From Miltoncostaea sp963771025 (lineage in GTDB: Bacteria > Actinomycetota > Thermoleophilia > Miltoncostaeales > Miltoncostaeaceae): a stretch of DNA of 64,000 nt. Below the pieces are notes generated by a model that made no database searches, was not told the origin of the DNA, and was given only the letters and a program-made list of their open reading frames with translations. The position numbers and the translations under genes were made by a program. The stretch is from contig CAVYRL010000001.1 of the NCBI GenBank assembly GCA_963771025.1, forward strand, positions 434,001 through 498,000. The letters are read 5' to 3'. Each line of letters starts with the position of its first letter. Position 1 is the first letter of the stretch. Shown piece after piece: positions 34,488 through 42,126 of this stretch.

Positions 34488-37247
34488 ATGCTCCTGGGTC
34501 GCGAAGCCGAGCTCGGGCGACTCGACCGCGTACTCGCCGAGTTGGCCGACGGGCGCGGCGGCGCCCTGTTCGTCCGAGGCGAGGCGGGCATCGGCAAGAG
34601 CGCGCTCCTGGCGGCGCTCGCCGAGCGGGCGCACCGGCGCGGAATGGGGACGCTCACGACCCGGGGCGTGGAGAGCGAGTCCGAGCTCGCCTTCTCGGGC
34701 CTCGCAGACCTCGCGCTGCCGCTCGAGGCCGAGCTGGGCAGGCTCCCGGAGCCCCAGGCGGCGGCCCTCGCCGGCGCGCTTGCCCTGGGACCCCCTCGGC
34801 CCGGCGAGAGGCTCGCCGTCTCCGCCGCCCTGCGACGCCTGCTCGACGATGCGTCGCGCGAGCAGCCGCTGGTGGTCATCGTCGACGATCTCAACTGGCT
34901 CGACGGACCGTCCCGCGAGTGCGTGATGTATGCCGCGCGGCGCACGGGCGCGGGCTTCTCGGTGGTGATGTCCGCGCGGGAGGGCGAGTACGACCCCGCC
35001 GAGGTCCGGGATCTGCCGGACATCGCTCCGGCGCCGCTCGACCGGCCGAGCGCGCTCGCCCTTCTCGGACGAGGCTCACCCGGTCTCGCGCCCGGCGTCG
35101 CCGCCGCAGTGGCCGACGCGGCGCGGGGGGTCCCCCTGGCCCTTCTCGAGCTGCCGACGATGCTCGGCGCGCGGGAGCGCGCCGGGGAGAGCCCGCTCTC
35201 CGAGCCGCTCGACCTGAGCCCGCGGCTCGCAGACATCTACACCGCGCGAATCGCCGGCCTGTCGCACGACGCCCGGCGGGCCCTCACCATCGCCGCCGCC
35301 TACGAAGGGGACGACCTGCGTGTGGTGGGCGCCGCGTGCGCACAGGCCGGCCTACCGGCCGACGTGCTGTCGGAGGGCGAGCGCGCGCGCCTCGCCACGG
35401 CTTCCGGAGGTCGTCTGTCCTTCGCGCACCCGACCGCCCGGGCCGCCGTCTATCAGCAGGCCGAACCGGCCGACCGGCGCGCCGCCCACCGCGCGGTGGC
35501 GGCGGTGGTCGATGCGGAGCGAGGGGCGTGGCACCTCGGACTGGCGGCGGTCGGACCCGATGAGGAGGTGGCCCAAGCCCTCGAGGACGCCGGGGTGAGC
35601 GCTCTCGCCCGCCGTGGCCCGGGCCCGGCCTCTCTGGCACTGGAGCGCGCTGCGCGCCTCTCCACCTGCCCCGAGAGGTGCGCGCGCCGGCTGCTGGGCG
35701 CCGGCGAGGCCGCGGCGGCCGCCGGTCAGCACCGACGGGCCGAGGGCCTGCTCGACGAGGCGATCGCGACGACCGCCGACGCGGCCACGCGCTCGGATGC
35801 CGTCCACGCGCGCGCCCAGGCCCTGACCTGGTCGGGCGCCGTCGGCGAGGCCGTGGAGCTCCTCGAGGACGAGAGCCGGTCGGTCGCGGCGGACGCGCCC
35901 GAGAGGGCGGGGCGGATGCTCGCCGACGCCGCGCTGGCCTCGTCCGGGACCGGCGACATCCATCGCTCGCTCGACCTCTCGGCACGCGCCCTGAGCCTGA
36001 TCGAGGGGCGCGGATGCCCCGAGGACCCCGCCGCGCTCGTCGCGCACGGCTGGTCGATGGCGCTGCGCGGTGAGGGCCGCGCGGCGGCGCCCTTCCTCCG
36101 GAGGGCGGCGGCGAGGGTCGGCGAGGTCGACCCCCTCGCGCATGGCGCCCAATGGCACAACGTGCTGATGAGGGCGCGGCTGGCCTCGGGCCACTTCGGG
36201 GAGGTGTACCGCGAGAGCGACGCCCTGTGCGCGCGCGCACATGATCGCGGCGCCGTCGGCGCGCTACCGGGCACCCTGGTGGTGTTCGCCGACGCGGCGT
36301 ATCGCCTCGGCGAGTGGGGCCGATGCGAGGACGCCTGCCGCGAGGCAATGGCCACCGCGGCCGATACCGGCCAGCACCTGTGGAAGGGCTACGCGCTTGT
36401 CGTCCTCGCGCGGGTCGAGGCGGCGCTCGGCCGTGAGGAGGCCAGCCGCGCGGCCGCCCTGGGGGCACTCGGTGTGGCCCAGACCGTCGGAATCCCGGCG
36501 GGTCTTCGCTACGCCCACGCGGTGCTCGGTTTCCTGGACCTCGGACTGGGACACATGGAGGCGGCCGCCTCGTCGTTCTCGAACGTGGAGGAGGTCGTCC
36601 GGCGGAGCGGGATCGAGGAACTGGTCGTGGTCCCCTGGGCGCCCGATGCCATCGAGGCGTATGTCGCCACCGACCGCCGGGACGCCGCCGAGCGGGTGCT
36701 CACCGCGCTCGCCGGGCAGGCGGCCCGCACCGGCAGCCCCTTCCTGGAGGCCGTCCTCGGGCGCGCAAGGGGTATCGCCGAGGACGACTTCGACGAGCAC
36801 TTTCGCGCCGCCCTGGCGACCGAGGGCGCCGATGGCTGCCCCTTCGAAGAGGCTCGCACCCTTCTTGCCTACGGGCGCCGCCTGCATCGCGCCCGCCGGC
36901 GGATCGAGGCCCGCGCGCGCCTCGAGGCCGCGCAGGCGATCTTCTCCCGCCTCGGGGCCGCGCCGTGGTCCGAGCAGGCGCGCGCCGAGCTTCGCGCCGC
37001 CGGCGCCCGCGGGAGGACGCGGCGGGGGGACGGGCTCACGGACCAGGAGGAGCGGGTCGCCCAGGCCGCCGCGGGTGGCTCGACCAACCGGGAGATCGCG
37101 CAGGACCTCTACCTCAGTCCCAAGACCATCGAATTCCACCTCGGCAACATCTACCGCAAGCTGCATCTGCGATCCCGCACGGAGCTCGCAGCTTTGTTCG
37201 CCGACGAGTCACGTCCGCCCGCATCCGCCGCGGTCTCCAGGGAGTAG
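34488..37247 (+). CDS. LAL-type (AAA+ ATPase) LuxR-family transcriptional regulator
   Basis: 919 residues. 'MLLGREAELGRLDRVLAEL' opens the AAA-16 domain, Walker A is 'GEAGIGKSAL' at 31-40, Walker B 'VVIVDDLNWLD' near 130, followed by the arm region 'SALALLGRG' and winged-helix segments. A long TPR-like middle part ('RRAEGLLDEAIATTADAATRSDAVHARAQ') leads to the C-terminal LuxR helix-turn-helix: 'LTDQEERVAQAAAGGSTNREIAQDLYLSPKTIEFHLGNIYRKL'. Large ATP-dependent activators of this type respond to unknown ligands. Divergent from the FG-GAP operon, so that operon is the first target to suspect. Start chosen at the family-typical LLGRE. Confidence 0.9.
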   Translation: MLLGREAELGRLDRVLAELADGRGGALFVRGEAGIGKSALLAALAERAHRRGMGTLTTRGVESESELAFSGLADLALPLEAELGRLPEPQAAALAGALALGPPRPGERLAVSAALRRLLDDASREQPLVVIVDDLNWLDGPSRECVMYAARRTGAGFSVVMSAREGEYDPAEVRDLPDIAPAPLDRPSALALLGRGSPGLAPGVAAAVADAARGVPLALLELPTMLGARERAGESPLSEPLDLSPRLADIYTARIAGLSHDARRALTIAAAYEGDDLRVVGAACAQAGLPADVLSEGERARLATASGGRLSFAHPTARAAVYQQAEPADRRAAHRAVAAVVDAERGAWHLGLAAVGPDEEVAQALEDAGVSALARRGPGPASLALERAARLSTCPERCARRLLGAGEAAAAAGQHRRAEGLLDEAIATTADAATRSDAVHARAQALTWSGAVGEAVELLEDESRSVAADAPERAGRMLADAALASSGTGDIHRSLDLSARALSLIEGRGCPEDPAALVAHGWSMALRGEGRAAAPFLRRAAARVGEVDPLAHGAQWHNVLMRARLASGHFGEVYRESDALCARAHDRGAVGALPGTLVVFADAAYRLGEWGRCEDACREAMATAADTGQHLWKGYALVVLARVEAALGREEASRAAALGALGVAQTVGIPAGLRYAHAVLGFLDLGLGHMEAAASSFSNVEEVVRRSGIEELVVVPWAPDAIEAYVATDRRDAAERVLTALAGQAARTGSPFLEAVLGRARGIAEDDFDEHFRAALATEGADGCPFEEARTLLAYGRRLHRARRRIEARARLEAAQAIFSRLGAAPWSEQARAELRAAGARGRTRRGDGLTDQEERVAQAAAGGSTNREIAQDLYLSPKTIEFHLGNIYRKLHLRSRTELAALFADESRPPASAAVSRE

Positions 37248-37275
37248 CCGGGGCGCACGGGGCGTGGGCCCCGGC

Positions 37276-37307
37276 GATCAGAGGGTTCGAATCCTCTCGT
37301 CGGCTTC
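37276..37307 (+). pseudogene. tRNA T-arm/acceptor remnant
   Basis: GAGGGTTCGAATCCTCT followed by CGTCGGCTT has the form of a tRNA T-arm and 3' acceptor strand. AGCCG 30 bases upstream could pair with CGGCT, but the span is only 60 nt, too short for a tRNA, and begins inside the LAL stop codon. A remnant or a chance resemblance; it lies 29 bp after the LAL gene. Confidence 0.3.
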
Positions 37308-37421
37308 CCGGGCCGGGGTCCCGCGCCATTGGGCATGGCGACGGCTCACCCACATCCTCCTCCGCTCGCTCTCCGGGCTGAGGGCCGTGGGGGGTGGCCC
37401 GGCCGGGGTCGGGTCGAGCGC

Positions 37422-37637
37422 CTACCGGCCGGCGTCCAGGGTTCGAAGGAGGTCCGCGATCGCCTCGCGCTCGGTCTTGCCGACCCCGCTTGCCGGCGTG
37501 AGCTGGAAGGCCAGGCCCTCCTTCCACGCCTCGACGCGGTACAGGCCGTCATGCTGCCGCCACGCGGCCCCGAGGCGGTAGCCATCCTCGTGGATCCGTG
37601 CCTTCATCGCCGCCAGTCCCTCGTCGCTTCTCGTCAT
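37422..37637 (-). CDS. Small conserved protein, 71 residues
   Basis: 'MTRSDEGLAAMKARIHEDGYRLGAAWRQHDGLYRVEAWKEGL' then 'GVGKTEREAIADLLRTLDAG'. Predicted as two helices around a three-stranded sheet; no Cys, no membrane segment. The final 'TEREAIADLL' resembles double-stranded RNA-binding-like or HicB-like small domains that modify metabolism-related enzymes, but I cannot name a family. GAGGGGGG precedes the ATG. Convergent position after the LAL gene. Confidence 0.65.
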   Translation of the reverse strand: MTRSDEGLAAMKARIHEDGYRLGAAWRQHDGLYRVEAWKEGLAFQLTPASGVGKTEREAIADLLRTLDAGR

Positions 37638-37801
37638 CGGCCCCCCTCTTCTTCGCGGTTCGGGAGTGGTTGCGGACGCTAACGCGGCCGGCCCCGCCCC
37701 ACAGCGGCATTCCCCCCGGTCATCGCGGCGGCAAAGTACGGAAGCATCTCCTGGCGCCGCCGCCCCGCACGCCGGGCCGGTCCGGTGGGATACTGGACAC
37801 G

Positions 37802-38239
37802 ATGGCAGCGACCGTTGTCTCGTGCCCCGCCTGCGCGACGCGCAACCGGGTCCGCCCTCACCCCACCCGCGCCCCGACGTGCGCCAAATGCGGCGCGCGG
37901 CTGCCCTGGTTCGTCGAGGCCGGGGAGGCGGACTTCACCGATGAGGTGACCGCGGGCGTGCCGGTCATCGTGGACTTCTGGGCGCCCTGGTGCGGTCCCT
38001 GCCGGATGATCCACCCGGTGCTCGAGGCGATGGCCACCGAGCACGCCGGGCGCCTCAAAGTCGTGCGCGTCAACGTCGACGAGGCGCCGAGCCTCGCGAC
38101 CGTCCACCGCGCCATGAGCATCCCCCTGCTGGTGGTGATGCGCGACGGCGCCGAGGTGGACAGGGTCGTCGGCGCCATGCCGAAGCGCCAGCTCGAGGAA
38201 CGGCTCGCCCCCTACCTGGGCTCCCGGCCCGGAGCCTGA
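37802..38239 (+). CDS. Thioredoxin with N-terminal zinc ribbon (thioredoxin-2 type)
   Basis: 145 residues. A CxxC...CxxC zinc ribbon ('CPACATRNRV', 'CAKCGARL') precedes a thioredoxin fold with active site 'WAPWCGPCRMIHPVLE' near residue 60 and cis-Pro in 'MSIPLLVV'. This layout defines TrxC-type thioredoxins, cytoplasmic disulfide reductases linked to oxidative stress. The start lies just before the zinc ribbon. Neighbouring DoxX and, on the other strand, a sulfur operon suggest a redox or sulfur-handling cluster. Confidence 0.9.
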   Translation: MAATVVSCPACATRNRVRPHPTRAPTCAKCGARLPWFVEAGEADFTDEVTAGVPVIVDFWAPWCGPCRMIHPVLEAMATEHAGRLKVVRVNVDEAPSLATVHRAMSIPLLVVMRDGAEVDRVVGAMPKRQLEERLAPYLGSRPGA

Positions 38240-38354
38240 TCCGCGCTGCGCCCGGCGCTGCCACGCCGTGCGACGTGATCCCGCCGCCGACGTAAGCGGC
38301 TCGTAAGCTCGGGCGGGTACGGTGGCGGAGATGGGCATTCGGAGAGGAGAGCCC

Positions 38355-38813
38355 GTGGTCCGACGATTGCTTGGGGCCGTGCTCGCCACCACGGGTGCCA
38401 CGGCGCCCCTGGTGGTGCGCCTGGTGGCCGGTGTGGTGTTCGTGAGCTTCTCGTTCGGCAAGTTCGTGCACCACTCGGCCGAGGCCGCGGCCTTCGAGCG
38501 CTACGGGATCCCCGCGCCGGACACCGTGACCTACCTCGTGGGGACGCTGGAGCTGGTCGGCGGCCTGCTGCTGATCCTCGGGTTGGGCACCCGGCTCGCC
38601 GCGCTCGCGCTCGGCGCCAACATGATCGGGGCCATCTCGACGGCCGGGCCGGTCGACGGCGGGCCGATCCATCTGGGCCTCGCCCCCGCCCTCCTGGTCG
38701 CGATGGTCTTCCTGGTGTGGACCGGTGGGGGCGCCCGCTCGATCGACGAACGGATCGGCCGGCGGCTCGGCGTGAGCGCGCACCACGCGTCCGCCGCGAC
38801 GGCGAGGGGATAG
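38355..38813 (+). CDS. DoxX-family membrane protein
   Basis: About 152 residues with four spans: 'PLVVRLVAGVVFVSFSFGKFVHH' (conserved 'R...G..f...G..Kf'), 'TVTYLVGTLELVGGLLLILGLGTRLAALALG', 'LALGANMIGAISTA', 'LLVAMVFLVWTG'. DoxX-family proteins associate with thiosulfate:quinone oxidoreductase or with superoxide and thiol stress in actinobacteria. GTG at 38355 has AGGAG at good spacing and was preferred over the ATG at 38322. Convergent with the DsrE gene. Confidence 0.85.
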   Translation: MVRRLLGAVLATTGATAPLVVRLVAGVVFVSFSFGKFVHHSAEAAAFERYGIPAPDTVTYLVGTLELVGGLLLILGLGTRLAALALGANMIGAISTAGPVDGGPIHLGLAPALLVAMVFLVWTGGGARSIDERIGRRLGVSAHHASAATARG

Positions 38814-38841
38814 GCGCCGGGGCACCCACCCTCGCCCGCCC

Positions 38842-39354
38842 TCAGGTGAAGAGGATGTGGCCGCCGGCCGCCAAGGCGTAGAAGTCGCCGACCGTGATGA
38901 TGTCCTCGATCTGCGGGACGAAGTCCTCCCGGGTCAGGGAGAACATGTCCACCGAGGCCTTGCACGCGTACATGCCTGCGCCGGTGTCGCCGATCATCTC
39001 GATGAACTCGGGCATCGGGGGAATGTCCAGCTCCTCCATCTTCTTGCCCATGAAGTGCGTGGCGAGAGCCGACATCCCGGGGAGCCCGCCGAGCAGCGTG
39101 GGGATGTGCATGCCGGGATTGCCCACGGTGGCGACCTTCACGTGCTCGATCCGCTTCCTGTGGACGGCGTCCAATCCGAAGAAGGTGAAGAACAGGTTGG
39201 CTTCGATGCCCTCGGCGCGCGCGCCATTGGCCATGATCAGGGCAGGGTAGATGCCCTCGAGGGACCCCTTCGAGACGATGATCGAGACCTTCGCGATCGG
39301 CTCCGGGGCGGTCTCGTGCGGTGCCGTCGCGGCGACGGCGTAGGGCTCGGCCAT
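38842..39354 (-). CDS. DsrE/DsrF-like sulfur-relay family protein
   Basis: 170 residues of the DsrE-like fold: 'KVSIIVSKGSLEGIYPALIMANGARAEGIEANLFFTFFGLDAVHR', then 'MPEFIEMIGDTGAGMYACKASVDMF' and 'ITVGDFYALAAGGHILFT'. The Cys in 'MYACKASV' matches the position that carries sulfane sulfur in DsrE/TusD-like proteins. Third gene of an operon: its ATG starts 2 bases after the TusE-like stop. Together with an SQR-like flavoprotein and a TusE/DsrC-like protein it probably hands on persulfide sulfur in the cytoplasm. Confidence 0.88.
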   Translation of the reverse strand: MAEPYAVAATAPHETAPEPIAKVSIIVSKGSLEGIYPALIMANGARAEGIEANLFFTFFGLDAVHRKRIEHVKVATVGNPGMHIPTLLGGLPGMSALATHFMGKKMEELDIPPMPEFIEMIGDTGAGMYACKASVDMFSLTREDFVPQIEDIITVGDFYALAAGGHILFT

Positions 39355-39356
39355 GA

Positions 39357-39674
39357 TCAGATGCACCCCTTCGGCTTGGGGATCCCGGCGATATGGGCGG
39401 CCATCTTCGCCGGACCCTTGGGGAACAGCTGGTAGAGCTCCTTGACGCTGACGCCGGAGGTCTTGCCCAGCACGCGCACGGTGGGCCCGGTGCCCTTCTC
39501 GAAGTACTGCTTGCGCATGAAGTCGATGACCTGCCAGTGGCGATCGGTCAGCTCCCCGATCCCATCCGCGCGCGCCAGCTCGGCCGCGACCTCGGGTGTC
39601 CACTGCTCGGGGCGCTCGAAGAACCCCTCGTCGTTCAGATCGACGGTGATGCCCGCGTAGGTGGCGGTGGTCAT
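39357..39674 (-). CDS. TusE/DsrC-like sulfur carrier protein
   Basis: 105 residues, the family length. 'ITVDLNDEGFFERPEQWTPEVAAELARADGIGELTDRHWQVIDFMRKQYFEKG' and the C-terminal arm 'LYQLFPKGPAKMAAHIAGIPKPKGCI' are diagnostic. The penultimate Cys (CysA) is present; the second Cys ten residues before it in dissimilatory DsrC is Ala/His here, which puts it in the single-Cys class with TusE. It likely receives sulfur as a persulfide. ATGA overlap with the SQR-like gene and 2-base gap to DsrE: one operon. Confidence 0.9.
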   Translation of the reverse strand: MTTATYAGITVDLNDEGFFERPEQWTPEVAAELARADGIGELTDRHWQVIDFMRKQYFEKGTGPTVRVLGKTSGVSVKELYQLFPKGPAKMAAHIAGIPKPKGCI

Positions 39675-40966
39675 GCGGTGTCGTCCCCCTTCAGTGAGGT
39701 GGCCGGTTGGTCGTCGCCCTCGGGCCGCTGCTTGCCCCGAGTGGGCATGTCGGCTCCCAGGCCGGGGAGGTCGCGCCCGGGCAGGAGGCTGTGCCAGTAG
39801 AACCACTGGAACATCAGCTTGCCGAGGTGGTTGAGGCGGCTCTCGCGGAGCAGGGGCATGCCGACCGGTCCGGGAAAGTGCCCCGGTAGCGGCTCGGTGT
39901 CGTAGTTGAAGTCGATCATCAGGGCCTTGGAGAAGCCGGTCTCGATGAAGCAGTTGGCGTGGCCGTCATAGCTCGCGTCGAGCGGCTGGCCCTCGAGGAA
40001 GCGGAGGACGTTCTCCGTGAGCACCTCTCCCTCGAAATGCGTCACCGAACCGGCCTTCGAGGCGGGGAGGTTGGAGGCGTCGCCGATCGCGAAGATGTTC
40101 GGCTGCGCCCGCGCCTGCAGCGTGGCCGGATCGGTCGGGACGAAGTCGAGCTCGTCGCCCAGCCCCGGGGAGCGGCCGACGTACTCGGCTCCGTCGTGGA
40201 GCGGCACCACCACGGCGAGGTCGAAGGCGAGCTCGCGCCCGTCGTACCCGACCAGCGTCCCGCCGTGCCCACCGGGGTCGTAGGCGACCTCCCCCGTGTT
40301 GAACTCGGTGACGAGGCCGACCTCCTTCTCGGCCAGCAGGCCCCCGAGCTCCCGGGAGGCCACCGGCGTGGTGAAGGCGCCGTCGAGCGGGGTGGCGAAG
40401 GTCAGCTCGACCTCGGCGCGCACGCCCCTCTCGCGCAGGTACCAGTCGGCGAGGAAGCAGAACTCGAGGGGGGCGACGGGGCACTTGATCGGCAGATCGA
40501 CGATGTTGACGACGATCCTGCCCCGCTCGAGCTCCCGCAGGGCGCCCTCGAGGGCCGTTGCGCCGGGCACGTCGTAGAACGTGAAGGCGCACCTCCCCCA
40601 GCCGTCGCCGGTGAGCCCCTCGGTCTCCTCGGGGACGAGCCGCGCTCCGGTGGCGACGATCAGCACGTCGTACGGCACCGGCTCGCCACCCTCGAGGAGG
40701 ACGACGTCGCTCGCGACGTCAACGTGGTCGATCGGCCGCTCGACGTAGGCGATGCCCGCATGCAGCTGCCGCCCGCGGGGGCGGACGATGTCCTCCGGCT
40801 GGCTCAGTCCGAAGGGGACGAAGAGGAGGCCGGGCTGGTACACGTGCCGGTCGTCCTGATCGATGACCGTGATCGTGGCCTCCTCGCGCCTCAGCCGGCG
40901 CCTCAGGCGATTGGCCATGAGGGTGCCGCCGGTGCCGCCGCCGAGGATGACGATCCGTTTGGACAT
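39671..40966 (-). CDS. Sulfide:quinone-oxidoreductase-like FAD flavoprotein
   Basis: 431 residues. 'RIVILGGGTGGTLMANRLRRRL' is the FAD Rossmann motif; 'RHVYQPGLLFVPFG', 'YDVLIVATGARLVPEE' and 'IFAIGDASNLPASKAGSVTHFEG' fit the SQR/flavocytochrome c group. Conserved Cys lie in 'PIKCPVAPLEFCFLADWY' near residue 165 and 'NCFIETGF' near 337, as in SQRs. It would oxidise sulfide at the membrane and pass electrons to quinone; the final 'FQWFYWHSLLPG' could be the membrane-associating part. First gene of an operon with TusE- and DsrE-like genes. An inverted repeat about 115 bp upstream may be its operator. Confidence 0.85.
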   Translation of the reverse strand: MSKRIVILGGGTGGTLMANRLRRRLRREEATITVIDQDDRHVYQPGLLFVPFGLSQPEDIVRPRGRQLHAGIAYVERPIDHVDVASDVVLLEGGEPVPYDVLIVATGARLVPEETEGLTGDGWGRCAFTFYDVPGATALEGALRELERGRIVVNIVDLPIKCPVAPLEFCFLADWYLRERGVRAEVELTFATPLDGAFTTPVASRELGGLLAEKEVGLVTEFNTGEVAYDPGGHGGTLVGYDGRELAFDLAVVVPLHDGAEYVGRSPGLGDELDFVPTDPATLQARAQPNIFAIGDASNLPASKAGSVTHFEGEVLTENVLRFLEGQPLDASYDGHANCFIETGFSKALMIDFNYDTEPLPGHFPGPVGMPLLRESRLNHLGKLMFQWFYWHSLLPGRDLPGLGADMPTRGKQRPEGDDQPATSLKGDDTA

Positions 40967-41081
40967 GGCGTGCACTTCCGGAGTCGGGGGACCCGCGTCG
41001 GGCGCGCGGGCCGAGGGGGGCGCCATCGATGGTCGCGCGCATACGGGGGGCCGCACGACCGGCGCGGCCCGGATTTGTGCT

Positions 41082-41096
41082 TGCGGAAATACCGCA
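41082..41096. promoter_or_regulatory. Candidate operator of the SQR/TusE/DsrE operon
   Basis: TGCGGAAATACCGCA, perfect 5-bp arms around AAATA, in an AT-richer patch of the otherwise featureless 290-bp gap upstream of the SQR-like gene; partly flanked by CGGAT/ATCCG. ArsR-type sulfide or persulfide sensors bind sites of this shape, but no such regulator is in the window. Confidence 0.35.
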
Positions 41097-41256
41097 TCCG
41101 GTGGGAGGCGACCAGGGAGAGCGGTCCCTGTCGCCGGGCATCAGGCGCTTCGCGGATCCCCTCGTGCCGGAGACTCCGGGGCTCCCGCGCCACGCCGCCC
41201 GAGGACCCCGTCGCGACGGGCATTCGCAGGGCCCGGGGCGACGAGGCCGGTCGAGC

Positions 41257-41889
41257 TCACGGCGTGAGCCGGAACGGCGGGTAGTCGTCGGTCACGAGCA
41301 CCAGCGCATAGGCGGCGACGCGGTTGTTCCAGCGGATGACGCCCTCGACGAAGTCGAACAGGCCGCGTGGGTAGCGCCCGGTGAAGAGGATGGCGAACCA
41401 GGCGAAGATGACCACCACGACGGCCCCGATGTTCAGGAACACCAGCACGATGATGTGAGGGATGGCCAGGAACCACTTCACGAGCGGCAGCCACCGGTTG
41501 AGGTCGCGCTCGACCTCGGGATAGGGGTAGTCCAGGTGCACGGACTGGTGATCGTCCGTCGAGGGATAGCGGTCGTCCATCAATGCCAGGAACGCGCCCA
41601 CGCGGTTGCTGAAGCGCTGCAGCTCCAGGTTCCAGTCGAACCACCAGCGCGGGTACTTCTGGCGGAACACCACCATGAGCAGCGGGCCGAGCACCAGGAG
41701 ACCGCCCGCGCCGGCCGCGACGGTCGTGCTCTGATTCCCCGAGGTCCACTGCCAGGTCTGCCCGGAGACAGAGCCGCACACGATGATGATCGGGATCGCG
41801 ACGAAGAGCCGGAAGAACGTCGTCAGCCGGTCGAGGGCCCGATCCGGATAGTCGATCGAGAACTGGACCGGGTAGCTCGGCTGCTCCAT
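41257..41889 (-). CDS. DUF4389 membrane protein
   Basis: 210 residues. 'YPVQFSIDYPDRALDRLTTFFRLFVAIPIIIV' and the near-repeat 'RDLNRWLPLVKWFLAIPHIIVLVFLNIGAVVVVIFAWFAILFTGRYP' mark DUF4389, which carries this 'RlltlfR...aIPh.i' element twice. Four spans in two pairs; 'YPRGLFDFVEGVIRWNNRVAAY' closes the second unit. Function unknown. GAGAGGAA precedes the ATG. Confidence 0.87.
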   Translation of the reverse strand: MEQPSYPVQFSIDYPDRALDRLTTFFRLFVAIPIIIVCGSVSGQTWQWTSGNQSTTVAAGAGGLLVLGPLLMVVFRQKYPRWWFDWNLELQRFSNRVGAFLALMDDRYPSTDDHQSVHLDYPYPEVERDLNRWLPLVKWFLAIPHIIVLVFLNIGAVVVVIFAWFAILFTGRYPRGLFDFVEGVIRWNNRVAAYALVLVTDDYPPFRLTP

Positions 41890-42126
41890 GCTCGCGTTCC
41901 TCTCGATGGTCTCGACCTCGACGACCGCCTACCGGTTCAGGCGAGGCCTTTCGGACCGGCGTGGTCGCTGGACGTTCGTGGACGTGCCCGCCGCGCCACA
42001 TCCGCGCTGTCCCGCATCGACGGTGTGGTTTCCCGCACGCTCGCTGCGGTCAAGGCGGTGCGGCCCGATGCCGGGGCGGGTCGGCGGTGCCGCGTGTGGC
42101 GCGGGCCGATGACGGCGCGCACACCG

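Noticed and set aside
37246..37305. A full tRNA from AGCCG to CGGCT
   Set aside because: 60 nt is too short, no anticodon arm forms, and it overlaps the LAL stop codon.
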